This document shows, piece after piece, positions 1 through 12,447 of a DNA stretch of 64,000 nt. Each line of letters begins with the position of its first letter. Position 1 is the first letter of the stretch. The notes under the pieces are model-generated. The model made no database searches. It saw only the letters and a program-made list of their open reading frames with translations, and was not told the DNA's origin. The position numbers were made by a program, and so were the translations under genes. Source of the stretch: Cololabis saira (taxonomy: Eukaryota > Chordata > Actinopteri > Beloniformes > Belonidae); assembly GCF_033807715.1 (NCBI RefSeq), contig NC_084607.1, positions 18,540,441-18,604,440 of the forward strand, read 5' to 3'.

Positions 1-485
1 TTTAAATCTCAGTCTGAATGGCCCACCTTCGTTTCCCGTGCCTTTTATGCACAAGAGGTATCAGTTATTAGCTTGGTTTACACGGTGACACAGCAGAAAA
101 GGTGTTTTGCAGTTCCTGCCAAATCTCACTCGAAGCAAACCATGCGCTGCAATGTCCTGTTTTGTTTGGAACACCTTCTTTGGCCAAAAGTACTTATTTG
201 AAAACAGGGTCGAGGGAGGGCGATGCGTGCACAAAACTACGAAACAAGCCCCGTGGAAGCATTCTTGTCAGCTGACATTAATTCGGCTCCCAGTTACCAC
301 TGTGGCTTTTAGATGACTTGGTTGTTATTTATGGGACATCAGTGGTTAGGCTTGTTTTGCTCTTTTTTGACTGATGCTTTGTCCAACACATAAATGCTTA
401 TATTTACCATGCAGCACTACAATAAGGGCTACATAATGTGAATTATAATGTGAATTATCTTATTTGTTTTACAGAGGGCAGGTCA
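1..485. other. Noncoding flank, no feature seen
   Basis: This is unique-looking, moderately AT-rich sequence. One small chance ORF is present, with no recognisable domain or splice support. Confidence 0.6.
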
Positions 486-493
486 CTCTACAG

Positions 494-1071
494 CAGGGAT
501 ATTCAATTGGCGGCCCACGGGCCACATGCGGCCCGCCAGGAGCTTTTATGTGGCCCCTGGTCATATTTCAAAAAAGGGGGTGTTTGTTGAAATTTTTTTT
601 TTTTTTTTTAATAATATTTTTATAACTGGCTACTATGTACTAAAATGCTTGTGCTCAATGCTTAATATAATCAAATAAGGAAATCTTGGTGGAAAGTGGT
701 GCTTTGTCATTATGGCATGTTTTATTAAAAGTAGGTCAATATCAACTTCATTAAGTTTGCACAATGCATGGTTTCAAAATGAACTTGCATTCAAAATAAT
801 ATTTCTTTTAATATATTATTAATAATATATTTCTCTTCTGAATATTATATTTAACATTCACAATGACTAAATCTGGAGACAATTAATACATAATTCATAT
901 GTAAACTAGATATATTCAAATGTATAATACAAATGTATTATATATACATAAGTCTTCGTCTTTGAGTGCAAAATACATTTTGAAAACCCCCACATTTTCA
1001 AATTGTGCGGCCCTCTCCATACAGTCCTTTTGCAGATGTGGCCCCCGGCCGAATCTAGTTGAATACCCCTG
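494..1071. mobile_element. hAT-like nonautonomous DNA transposon
   Basis: The ends are inverted repeats CAGGGATATTCAA and TTGAATACCCCTG. They are flanked by near-identical 8-bp target copies (CTCTACAG at 486-493, CACTACAG at 1072-1079), the hAT signature. GGCCC-rich subterminal blocks surround an AT-rich 578-bp body without a transposase frame, so it is a passive derivative. Confidence 0.85.
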
Positions 1072-1079
1072 CACTACAG

Positions 1080-2264
1080 AGTAGAGCTCATCATTTGATC
1101 CTGCAATTTTTGAGGCTACAAAGGATGCTTAAACAGAAGTCCTGGAAGTTATAAAGGGTTCATGACTGTTTTTTGTTTTTATTTTAATACAGTTAGCTGT
1201 CTACTTTAATACATCACCTGTAAGTATAACCATATAATATATAATAGTATCCTTTGGAATGAATGAAGAGATGAGGAATTTGCAATTTTCCCCACAAAGA
1301 CATCATTACAACAACAATGTCTTACCAAGTGCTCCGTCTGACAATATAATTGGATGCTTGACTTTGGAGCTGGATATTGTCTCTGACTGATTCTATAAAA
1401 ACATATTTACAGTCAGATGAACCACAAGCAAGGAGCTGTCAGCAACACAAAGGACTAAGACAGACTGGGCTTCTCACAGAGATGAGAAAAATGTGCCAGG
1501 CAAATCCAGCTGTGCCAACGAGGATTTTTCATTGGCTGAAAAAGAGGTTTTAACAGAAACATTTCACAGGAGAAAATAAACAGAACTTAGTGGCAGTGTC
1601 CAAGACTGGCTTTCAAATCAGAGGTTACCGTCATCCCTGATGAGGGCGGCTGGGTTGGAAGGATAAATAAGGTGGTGCACTCCACTTTGCTGTCAGGTGG
1701 GTTTCAAGTTGCTGCTCCCCAAAGTGTTTTTAGATTTGACTCTCCCTTGGAGCCAACTTTAAGCCCTCTTGGGCCTACTTATGATGTACAGGAATAGTGA
1801 TTGATGAGCAGCTTGGCGGAAGATCACCAAGAGAGTGATGGCACTGCCGGGTCCATGTAGAGATTACTTTTAACTGGAAACCAGTGCAGTATCAGAGTTT
1901 ATTGCCTTTCATAACCTTTTTGGCTAAACATTGAAACAGGTGCATGATATGTTTCTCTCCCATATTTATTTATGTAAATATATTTCTTCTTGGTGTACCA
2001 TGAAACCTTTAAAACCTGTTAATGTTTAAACTGTATTCATGTTTTCATGGATTGATCCAAAGAAACAAGGAGACCTGTTTAGAAGCAAGTATATTGAGGA
2101 AATACTGTATGTTGCAGTTGTTAATTTATAGCTTCAACATTGGCTGAATATGCTGATTTAAAGTCCACCGGACACCAAGCACTGTCAATAGACATGTCTT
2201 TGTACCTGTGGTTTTACAGAATTGTTGTTATAAAGTATATATACATTCTATAAACTCTCTACAT
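1080..2264. other. Noncoding, nothing recognised
   Basis: Unique AT-rich intergenic sequence without a supported gene, repeat or strong motif cluster. Confidence 0.6.
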
Positions 2265-2535
2265 TGACCCACCTGTGGGGGGTTGCCATTTAAGTTTGGG
2301 TCTTCAACCAGAGACCTCTGAGATTGAGAATTATCTGCAGTGTCTTTGCTATTCCCGGGACTGAGCTCTTCTAAACAGATATCGCCAATATTGTTTCTGA
2401 AATCCACTGGAGCAACTCTCCTAGTTTTAGAGAAACAGCCCAGAGTGCTTCACTTATCACTGGCATTACTGTTTATTTCATGTTCCACATCTTCTCTACT
2501 TCATTTGCTACCGTTGCAGCTTCTATGAAGAATGG
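2265..2535 (-). mobile_element. Degenerate LINE C-terminal coding fragment (minus strand)
   Basis: The minus strand reads VEKMWNMK, stop, TVMPVISEALWAVSLKLGELL, then after a second stop ends near LNLRGLW. This follows the conserved C-terminal segment (pattern LEKMW...VVPVVIGALGAVTPKLGEW...LKLPGLW) of abundant fish non-LTR retrotransposons, which I associate with restriction-like-endonuclease LINEs. Two in-frame stops and missense changes show it is dead. Confidence 0.7.
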
Positions 2536-5464
2536 TATGGCCTTCTGTTTATAGCTTATGTGCATTGATCTACACCTGCTGTAATGTGCAGGATTGCCTC
2601 GTGGGTATCTTTGCAGTGCTTTCAGCTGGCGTAATCAAAAGTTTGTGCAAGGGTGGAAGATGGTTGCAATGCCGGTGATGAAAGTAGCAGCAAAAAGTAA
2701 GCAGTCCAAAGTACAACTTATGTAGAGCTATAATAAGCATTGACCCATGTTCTGTGTTTGCATTATTCTGTAATTACACCACCAAATGCCAGATGGCAGT
2801 ATGCATTCTTTTCTGCAGTATTCTGAGCTTTCTTTCGTTAAAGTTGTTTATGTGCCTCAGACCCAAGGGCCAATCATCTAACTGCCAGATTGAGGCTCAT
2901 GAGGAACTAAGATTTGTTTAAGTTCCTGGACTGGCCACTCGAGGTTGGCTACAAAAGCAAGTCAGTCTCCATTGTCTCCCCTTAACATGTCCAACTTCGA
3001 AGTAGAAACAAACATATTTACAGCCTGGTTCAAACAACTGTTTTGGTCTCGATGTTTGATTTCACATGCATGACAACTCGGAAGGGGGTGACATTTTTAT
3101 ACCACACCAGGAGAGTTTATATCAAGCACTGGCGTGACAGCACCTGTGTCCAACTGGACTCACAGCAGTCTGACCAGCACTTATCCAGCTGTATCCTCCT
3201 ATGTGATTTTGTGCTTGTGTTCTCAGATGTAAGTCGCTTTGGATAAAAGCGACAGTAGTAGTAATAGTAGTAGTAGTAGTAATAAATGTATTTATAATAT
3301 CACTGATTAGTTAGTTCAGCCAATGGCGAGCTATTATTACTTCTGCATCTGTGTTTGTCATGATACCGTGTTTAGCAAAGCAACCAACCAGATTTTTCGG
3401 CAGGGTTTGGCTGAATGAGCTGGGAACAAAGCTAACTTCGATTGACATATGGTGGGCGTGTTCCTTCGGCTTGCTGAGCAACAGGGCTGTGCCCTGTACA
3501 AAGAAAAACAGGCTTCAAAACTGTTCTTCAGAAACCAATGTGTCACGTGACAGAATGCTTTGTTCATTGTTTTATATAGTCTATGCTCAGGCCAGGTTTA
3601 TTGAAGTGATTTGAGTCCTTTCAGATCGTCAACTCCTCAGACACGGATCTGACAAGTCATCCGAATCCTTCGGTTTCATATAAATAAACATAGAAATCCT
3701 TCCATTGAAAAAGGAGTCCATTGTCTCCAACTACAAATAAATACCCCTGCAGTTGATAGCAAACATATATCTATAGTAAAAAAAAAAGTGTAATGATTGT
3801 TTTAAGGAGCTTGTTTAAACAAAGAGATTAATGTAGTCATGCTTTCTTTTCACAAAAGCACATTTGCAAGAAATTAGGGTAAACTTGACTAACAATGATT
3901 CTGACTGCACTAATTTATTCAAGGTATCACTAATCTGTGTGTCCATAGACCGGGGAAGGTCAGTGGATTCATTTAAGCTGGTGGAGCTAACTCAGTGCAG
4001 CTAACATTGCTAACAGCTTAGCCAGCAGATGCTGAAAGCTGGCAGGTAGTTTATTGTGTAACAGAGTAGAAGGAACAAGAAAAGTGAACTTACAAGCAAA
4101 GAGATGAAGCCTGTAGAGCCATATTTCTGACTGTGGATTTTTCTTCAATCAATAGAACACTGAGACTCATGTCCCCTGTGAACCCCTGTGAGTTTGTGGA
4201 TTCAAGCAAGTTCACGGTTTAAAGAGTCTATGTATTTCAATAGGACGTCTGTGCTGACTCCTAGAGAACAACTAACATAGGTGAGCACAAAGCAGCTGGC
4301 TGTTTGTTTTTTGTATTTTGTAAAGTGAAGTTGCGAATAAGTCAGTAACTTGTGTAATGTAATTCATAGATCTCCCTGGCAGTAGATATACACATCACTA
4401 CTTCAGATATGGCAACAGATAAAATGTGTCAGCTGGAGCTGATGAATGTTGAGCAACAGTTACTCTTACATGAAAGTTATCCAAACCATCAGATTTGACA
4501 ATGACGGAGAAGAAGTAGCTAAAAATACATGGCACTTTTGTTTTTTGTTTTTTTTACATGGCACATTTGTGATGACCCGACACCCAGTTACCTTTCTGAC
4601 GAGATGCAAGTCAGGCGACAACAGACGTCATAGTGCAGGGTCCTGAGCTATCGTGGACATATATCATTGCATAAATCGCCTATATGTGTTTGAAAAAGTT
4701 AATGGTTGTGCTTTTAAAAGAAAGCTAAAAACGCATTTACAGGTAGGATTTCACTGTTTGATATTTTACTTTTTAAAATAAATGTATATATTTTTTTAAT
4801 TCTTCAATACATGTTCATTTCAGATCCATGCAGTGTTTACATGGAAACGTAATTGCTGCCCACGAGCCTGTCTTTACATATTAAATGCTGGACTTGCAGG
4901 TGGATGGGTTACTTTATGAGGCAGGTGGACGGTCCTGAAGCTTGTCTGTAGACAGGTCTGGCCATCCAGGAATGTGCCTCTTTGATCCTTGGATTATGGT
5001 TTCATCTTTGGGGCTAGGCTCATCTGCTCTTCTCTCAACCAGAGGGCCTCTTAGATCTTATTGATATGTAGAACTGACCTGTCTGTAAGGATAATGACAT
5101 GATATCACTTGCATGGATCTTCAACAAGGATTAAACAAACCCAAGCTTGTAAGAGTATACTACCACCTTTGATTGAGTAAAAATAATCATCTACTGTACA
5201 AATTTCCTCTCTATCCTAAAATATTTGGATATTTCTTAACTGAAGACAAACATTAGTATATGAGCTATTAAAAATACTGTTTTTGATTATTTTTTTCAAA
5301 GAGAAGGAAGAACTATTTCCTCAACTGATGTAGATTGTACTTGGACAAAAAGAATCCACACATATTTGTCCATGATCATATCAAAAACATAAGCATGCAT
5401 TAAAAGTCAATGCAGCTGTTTAAATAAAACATTTTCAAACAAATGAAATCCGTTTTTTTTCTAG
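2536..5464. other. Noncoding with small repeat pieces
   Basis: Intergenic sequence. A LINE-like tail and GTA repeat lie at 3222-3281. Small open frames at 3351-3614 and 4446-4646 have no recognisable domain. Nothing else is supported. Confidence 0.55.
3222..3281 (+). repeat. LINE/SINE-type 3' tail with (GTA)n
   Basis: The string GTAAGTCGCTTTGGATAAAA is the well-known 3' tail of L2-like fish retroposons. It is followed by a GTA/TAG trinucleotide run (3254-3281), the expected simple-repeat tail. The 5' limit of the insertion is unclear. Confidence 0.6.
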
Positions 5465-6034
5465 ATCCTGCCACCTCGGTGTGGTGCATCCGGAACCGAC
5501 TTCAACTCAACATCAGCTAGACTAAAGGAGGTGGTGGAGGGGGGTCCAGTTTGTAACCACAAGATTTCATCTCTTCTTTTTGCAGATTATGTTGTCCTGT
5601 TGACTTCATCGGACCGGGACCTTCAGCATGTGATGGGGCTGTTTGCAACCGAGTGTGCGACTGGGATGGGAATCAGCACCTCCCAATCCGAGACAATGGT
5701 TCTTGACTGGAACAGGGTGGCATGCCCTCTCCGGGTAGGTGGACAGGTTCTGCCTCAAGTGGAGGAGTTTAAGTATCTTGGGGTCTTGTTCACAAGTGAG
5801 GGAAAAATGGAGTGTGAGATTGACCGACGGATTGGTGCAGCGTCCGCAGTTATGCGGTCGACAAACTAGACTAGACTAGACCGTGGTGAAGAAGCAGCTG
5901 AATCAAAAGGCAAAGCTCACAATTTACCGGTAAATCTACGTGAACATGAACTTTGGGTGATGACAGAAAGGACAAGATCGAGGATACAAGCAGGGTGGCT
6001 GGCCACACCCTTAGAGGTAGGGGGAGAAGCTCAG
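5465..6034 (+). mobile_element. Non-LTR retrotransposon reverse transcriptase fragment (5' half)
   Basis: The 112-codon frame at 5531-5869 holds SSLLFADYVVLLTSS, a mutated form of the RT catalytic motif FADD (second aspartate now Y), then QSETMVLDWNRV, VEEFKYLGVLFTSEGKM and IDRRIGAASAVM. These are hallmarks of a very abundant fish LINE. The frame breaks at about 5870 and coding remnants continue to the insertion at 6035. It is a pseudogene of the element. Confidence 0.88.
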
Positions 6035-6553
6035 GCCCCTTTTTACACGTAGCAAAAACGGTGGTGTTTTCATGCGTTTTGGCCGTTCATTTACACGAAA
6101 ACGGAGCTCAAAGTCACCAAAAGCCATCATTTCTGAAAACTCCAGCCAAAGTGGAAATTTGCAAAAACTCCGTCTTCACGTTTGCTTGTAAACGGAGGGA
6201 AACGGACATTTAGGCTTCAGAACGTCAATTATGCGACAGAAATGTCACCAGCGTTTTATATTCTAAAGTCACACTTAAAAGTAACTCCACTTCTCTGTCA
6301 CTCCAAACGAAAGACTATCGTTCCGTCTTGGAAGTAACTGGAAGTTACACGTGTCATTTGTTGACGTTTTTTTCCAGGAGTCCGATTGGCTAGCATGACT
6401 CTATGCTTCTCGTTACACTGCCCCCTGCAGGTTTGGCTGCTCATAGCACCTTAACAGCGTATTTATGCGGGTTCGTGTAAATGATGGTATTTTTCAAAAC
6501 CTAGAGGGGGAAATATCCGTTTTTGTAAATACCCGGCTATGTGTAAACGTGGC
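6035..6553. mobile_element. MITE nested inside the LINE relic
   Basis: A 519-bp insertion with terminal inverted repeats (GCCCCTTTTTACACG versus GCCACGTTTACACA read from the other end) is flanked by CTCAG on both sides (6030-6034, 6554-6558). Removing it restores LINE continuity. No coding capacity; the superfamily is unclear because the 5-bp target copy is short. Confidence 0.75.
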
Positions 6554-6935
6554 CTCAGTCACTTAGGAGAAGTTCCGGGTAGAGCCACTGCTCCTTCACA
6601 TTGAGATGAGTCAGCTGAGGTGGCATCTGTACCGGATGCCTCCTGGACGCCTCCCTAGGGAGGTGTTCCAGGCATGTCCCTCCTCCCTAGGGAGGTGTTC
6701 CAGGCATGTCCCTCCTCCCTAGGGAGGTGTTCCAGCATGTCCCACCGGGAGGAGACCCCGGGGAAGACCCAGGACACGCTGGAGAGACTATGTCTCTCGG
6801 CTGGCCTGGGAACGTCTCAGACTCCCCTCAGAAGAGCTGGAGTCTGGGGTGGGGGAAGTCTGGGCATCTCTGCTTAGACTGCTGCCCCCGCAACCCAGTA
6901 CTGTATCAAACGGATAAAAATGCATGGATGGATAT
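6554..6935 (+). mobile_element. Same LINE, 3' end
   Basis: It resumes the LINE after the nested MITE with degraded remnants of the C-terminal coding region (leading into a PREVFQACP-like segment, then RDYVSRLAWER-like sequence) and reaches the typical terminus near GGATAAAAATGCATGGATGG at 6915-6934. Frameshifts are frequent, and a 32-bp triplication lies at 6651-6740. Confidence 0.85.
6651..6740 (+). repeat. 32-bp tandem repeat within LINE 3' end
   Basis: The unit beginning CTCCCTAGGGAGGTGTTCCA starts at 6651, 6683 and 6715, an exact 32-bp period with nearly three copies. It is a local expansion of the LINE's PREVFQACP segment, since a single copy is normal for the family. Confidence 0.92.
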
Positions 6936-9363
6936 TACTCTTATATATTACACTATGAAATTACACAAAAAGGTCCACCAAGGAAAATGTTTTAGGATAT
7001 AATAGAAAAACTGTTCATGCTGCCTTGTGTCTGTCAGCAGGGGTGCTTGTTTGGTGCCAGAACAATTCATGTTTTTCTTTCGGCACATTTAAGATGTCAG
7101 CACAAAGACCGAGCCAGAGCCTCTACTCCACAACTGTATGCAGAAGCTGTTTCTGTTTATGTAATGATATAAGAAGCCGCTTCTCATAGTAAAAAGTTTA
7201 TTTAAACTAAGGAATTATCATTAACAGCAGAAATATTATTGCTGTTTCATTTTTCACAATGAAAATAATAAACCATAAATTATTAAATTATACTTATGTA
7301 ATAGACCTATAACTTCACAACACTAAATTAGACACTTTTACAAGAGACTAGTATTAAACTGTAGATTTGTTAGTTAAATCCTGAAGCTACAACACAAAGT
7401 ACACCTTCCTGTCCTTGACCACAGCTCAAAGACAATAATTACAGCTGTTTGATGTTTCATGTGTTTTACATTTCCTCTTTTAGATGACAGCACATTGATG
7501 CATTCCTCCACAAGTCCCACAGAGTTTATTCAAGTGTGGTTTGGAGGATATACTTACTATCAGACTGTCTCTTGATCAGACAATTGATGTGGACATGTAT
7601 CACACACAAGTAAGTTAAATATTTGCCATTCTCAGCTCATAGGTTGGTGAATAACTTTCACAACTGGGTAATGTTTGCAGAATGGTGCACTGGCACTATA
7701 GAATCAGTGTCTGATCTGACTGTTAGTACAGGCTGCCTGGCCTTATTTATTTACAGAGTAGGGGTGCTAAGGATATATTTTGGCTTGCTTTGTGGCAAAC
7801 GTCTTGTGGATGTATGTTTACGAGAGAAATAAAATTGACCCTGTATTTTTACTCCACGGCTCACTTTTAAACCAATGACAGTTTCCTGCCTCAAATCCTT
7901 CCTGTCACACATCACCGTTGTGCCAAAGACATTTTTCTAATTTTCCCATAGACCTGTCTCATGTTTTACCAAAGATGTAACTGTATGGCGATACTATTAC
8001 ACAGACACTATAATTAAACCTGTGTAATGAATGTACACACCCCTCCACATACTTTCTTTTGTACATTGTACAACCAGATCCTTGCTACACTGATGGTGAT
8101 TATGAGGGAAAGCACCGTCTGGGATAGCTGGATCAGACAAGAAGGTTAAAGATATTATTTTCCTTTTTTGTCAGCACTGTCTGTAATAGTTGAATAAAAG
8201 GTTGAAGATTTTTATTTTTACTCTCTTTAAATGTAAATAATTATGGGGGCAAATATACTGCACATACCTTAACACATTTTTTTTAAAGTTAGATCAAGGT
8301 ACTCAAGGTTTTAAAGACAACATTTATGATCATAGACATATGGTTAATATATATTTATTTTCATTATTTGCTATACTCATCCTCTAGGCAGTAGGACTGT
8401 GGGAAGGGAGCCAAAGACCTCAGAGGAAGACAGTAGGCTGCCGTTATAGCCAAATCCAAGATGATGCGTCCTCCAGACAGCTGTCACTGATTCAGCGAGA
8501 GGCTGTGTCAAACACCCCTTAGTGCATGGTTGAGATTTATGTGTAACCAAAGTTGGTTAATGATTCCTAAAAGTAATGATTTTTTTTCAGGTGTAAATAA
8601 AGCACAGAAACTATCACCGAGTATATAAAAATAGGTTCCTAAGTGGTAAGAATATGAGCAGTGTTCTCTGCTCTGAGACGCTGAGCGCCTGTCCACTGAG
8701 AATGTTGACGGACACGTCAGACACGCTCTGTGTCACTGCATGTGCAGCAGCACACCATGATATCCTGCTGCCAATCTGCTGAGTCCCTTAGGACTTGCTG
8801 GACATCACTTCTGCAACGATCGAAAAAAACTGGCATGTGTTTATGTTTTTCCAGGCTGTTTCAACAACCAGGCTGTTACTTTGGATACACGTAGGTTTAA
8901 CCTCTCTCTTTTCTGCTAATGCACATATTTATTTATTTTTTTATTTTTTTTCATTTTTAGACTCAATTTCAGTCATTGTTGATTGGCAGCATTAAAATTA
9001 TGGTTAGTCACAGCTTTATGTGAGTTCTTATCTTAATTGATAATTTTTACTTAAAATGTGTGAGTTCCTACAAATATCAATAATTATTTTTAGATATTGT
9101 ATTAATCAAACTTTGTTAAAAAAATAACCTCATTTAAACACTCCATAACACATATGATGAGAACATTTGCAGATTGGTAATGTGTTCTTACACAAACATT
9201 ACTTATCTCTAGCGCGTTTCATTCAACTGTAAGCAGCTGTTGCTGTGAAGAGGTGACTAGAAACCTCAGTAATATCGAAATTTCTTATTAATCTGTTACC
9301 AGTTACAGTTTTACTTTACCCTTATGTGCTTGTACATGGCCCCTCATTTTTCATATTTTCTCA
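6936..9363. other. Noncoding, nothing firmly recognised
   Basis: AT-rich intergenic DNA. The least AT-rich, most unique stretch is about 8385-8520 and could be a regulatory element, but no decisive motif is seen. Confidence 0.5.
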
Positions 9364-9440
9364 TTATATAAAGCACCTTGAATTGACTTGTTGCTGAAAT
9401 GTGCTACACAAAATAAACTTGCCTTGCCTTCCCTTGCCTT
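9364..9440 (+). repeat. LINE 3' tail (Rex1-like)
   Basis: TATAAAGCACCTTGAATTGA, then AAATGTGCTACACAAAATAA and a CCTTG-repeat tail match the characteristic 3' end of Rex1/CR1-type fish LINEs. Only the tail is recognisable. Confidence 0.65.
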
Positions 9441-12400
9441 GACCAATGACAAACCAGAGCTTTAAAAGATGTACAAAGAAAATGCAGACATACAATTTAA
9501 TGCATGGAAAATAGTAATAGAATAGTAATAGATCTCAACATTGTGCAATGAAAAAATCAAACTTGCAATAACCTTAGTAGCCAGGTTATTTTTTCTTGAT
9601 TTTATATGATTTCAATGATAATAGTATTTCCAAACATTGTGGGATTAATTCCAAAGACTTACTAAACTGTGAAATAACAAGACATTGTGCTACTACGCAT
9701 CTACTAAATTTTTCTATGAAAATTTCAAACAATTGTTCTAATTATTGGTCATTTTTTTTAACTTTTTTTTTCTTGTTAATATATTCGTTATCCCATTCTT
9801 TTCTTGTTTCCTTTTTAAGGGACAAAAGAGGGAAAAATCACGGTGTCTGACCCCGAAACACATCTACTTCCCATTTCCCTCTCTCACAGCCAGTGCACCC
9901 TCCTACTCATTTGACCCCTGACAGCTGGGGCCCCTGTACCATAGTCTATTGATTCCTTGGCATTGAACTTGAATCTATGGGGCCACAATCAAAGACGCAT
10001 TGTCTCTCATGAAGACTGATTGTAGACCAAACAATACTTGCTCACTTTCCCTCATTTCTCTATTCACAGAATGAACCACTTATCCTCAGCTGTCCTGCAC
10101 TTTTTGACTATTCAGTTCATGAGGAATGCATGCATTTCCTGTGTATAGAAGATGTCGCTTTTACTCTGACAGATCACCGGATGATAACAATCTTCATACG
10201 CCCCTTGGTGTAACCCGACCAGTGTTGGTGGCAGGAAGTCTGAGGTCCCTTGAACAGACTCACAAAGAATAGAACAAGCAATCATGATATATAACATCTA
10301 CATTAAACCTAATATCTTACACATTCAACATCCACCTTAATAAGTTACATTAATTAAATTAATATTCTACAATGCTCTGTGCTTGTGTTGAACATTTTAG
10401 CAATACTGTAGCTGTGAGCAATGTCAAAACTGTCATCACTGCTAGGTACGTTACGGAAATGCCATTTTGTTTATTTGAAAAGAACAGGGCATAACTGCAG
10501 CTTAAATCTTCTGTATAATCTCAAGAAAATGTTTTAATGATTCCAATAAACATAGTTTACAGTTATATAGAGGTCTGTCAAAGCAAATTACATCCACATT
10601 TTGTGACATGCACTGATATAAACAAGTAAATTAATAGTATAAACAGCTAATTAATTTAAAAAAGAGGTGCCCAAAGAAGACGAAGGTGAATTCATGGTTC
10701 ATTAAAAACAACAACAATGTTGTTGTAAATGGCTAATTAACTGTAAACTCCCTTTTGGTTTGTCTGGCTAAATATACAAATTAATGAACATGTTCAGTGA
10801 TTGGTGTGAGCGTTGACTCACAAATCACTTTGTCGTTCCTTAGGACTTTCTTGAAAATAAATCTGCAATGACCAAAGATTATCTTTCCAGTCTGCAATAT
10901 TAATTTTGAGCTTGAATTTGTGTTGCAACAGAGTCTGCAACAGTGGACCAGTTTCATAATATAGTGTTTAGATTTCATGCTTTTACCTGTGTGCAGGGTT
11001 GACTGTTTTCTTTTAATAAAATTTGCTGATGGAAATATATTCTGATTGAAAATTAGTGTGATCTTCTGAATTGAACTATGCATAACATGTTTAAAAAACA
11101 ATAATAATAATAACAATAGTTTAATGTATGTTAGGAAACCAGTGATTAACTGCTCGAGACTGCTGGTTTAACTGAAGGAAGAGAGACATCCAGTTGCAAA
11201 GAAACTTGTCTTTGTTTTTCTTCACATGAACTTTACACACCAATTAGTTTTACATCCTTTGAACAGATGAGAACTCACCAGCCTCCCATTAACACTGCCC
11301 GTTGTGTGCGTTGGAACTCATTACCTGTCAGAGGAATTATAGATGAGAATGCATTTCTTGTATGTTCCGAGTGAGAATTTTACCCTGAGCCATACTGTAA
11401 ATGAACCTTTTCTTTAACACATCTGACTTGGTGACATGGGTGAGATGGGAGACGGTTTTTTTTAGGGGGGATTTCTGCCAGTCTCAGCTTTCCCCTAAAG
11501 GCCACCCACTTTTTGTGCCGAAGAAATTAAAACAGGCTGCTTCTCAGCCCAATAACAATTTATTTAAGTTCAATTTGATTGATTTCTATTTCGTGATTTT
11601 TTTTCCTTTCTGCTTTTCTCCAATAACAGACCACAGTAGAAGCAAAACTTTGAAAGCAACACTTGTCAGCCTCCACTCGAGTGTGTGCTGCACGTGTGCC
11701 TATGTAACTTCACAGACACCTTAAGGATCCATTTATACTTGGCTGAATACATGCAGATGGATAACTGCAGGAACCATTGACTTAAATCTATCATTATATT
11801 GTTTCCTTGAAGGACTTTGATCTGTTGACCTGCAGTATGTTTGCACAGCATGCATGCATGCATGTTCCAACAAATTGGTGCATACTGTACATGCAGAGTC
11901 TGATGAATGCTTTTCAACTCATCCTGCACAGACCACGCCCAGGGCAGACAGTACGTCTCTGCCCTCTGATTAAGTTCCCACCTGTATGTTCTTGTAATTC
12001 TGTCAGCTAAGTTGCCAGTATAACGATTTTGGCAGTCTACAGTACATATGTGGAAACCTTGGTTATGTCACTGCAACACTTCTGAACATTTTTGTGTTTT
12101 GCTTTATATGAATGTAGTTGACTCTTCAGTGAATCATGTTTTTTAATGTGTGCTGTTTTTTCTCACATATACAGTACATAAGCCATATTTGTTCTTGAAC
12201 CTGATCAATAGAAAACACATAATAAGTGCAAATCTCCATGACACCTCTGCAGCTTTTATACATTCTATTGTGATAGGAAATACTGGCGACTCAGGTGAAG
12301 ATCATCCAGGTGTATACTTTCTCGAAGCAAACTGCCTTTCTGAGTTGATGACAAAATGTGGGCAATGGGAGAGGAGACCACAAAGTTTGGTTTTGTTAAA

Positions 12401-12447
12401 CCACAAAGGCTTATATCAACTATAATACCTCAAAAAGCAAAGACTAA
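9441..12447. other. Noncoding, nothing firmly recognised
   Basis: Intergenic sequence. About 9860-10300 is less AT-rich and non-repetitive, a possible conserved element. A near-perfect palindrome ACAACAACAATGTTGTTGT lies near 10708-10726. The open frames (up to 111 codons) have no recognisable domain. Confidence 0.5.

Noticed and set aside
6418..6436. CTGCCCCCTGCAGG as a CTCF site
   Set aside because: It matches only the core and differs at the conserved TGG positions; it lies in a MITE.
6674..7002. Two overlapping frames starting MSLLPREVFQ
   Set aside because: They come from the 32-bp triplication within a dead LINE.
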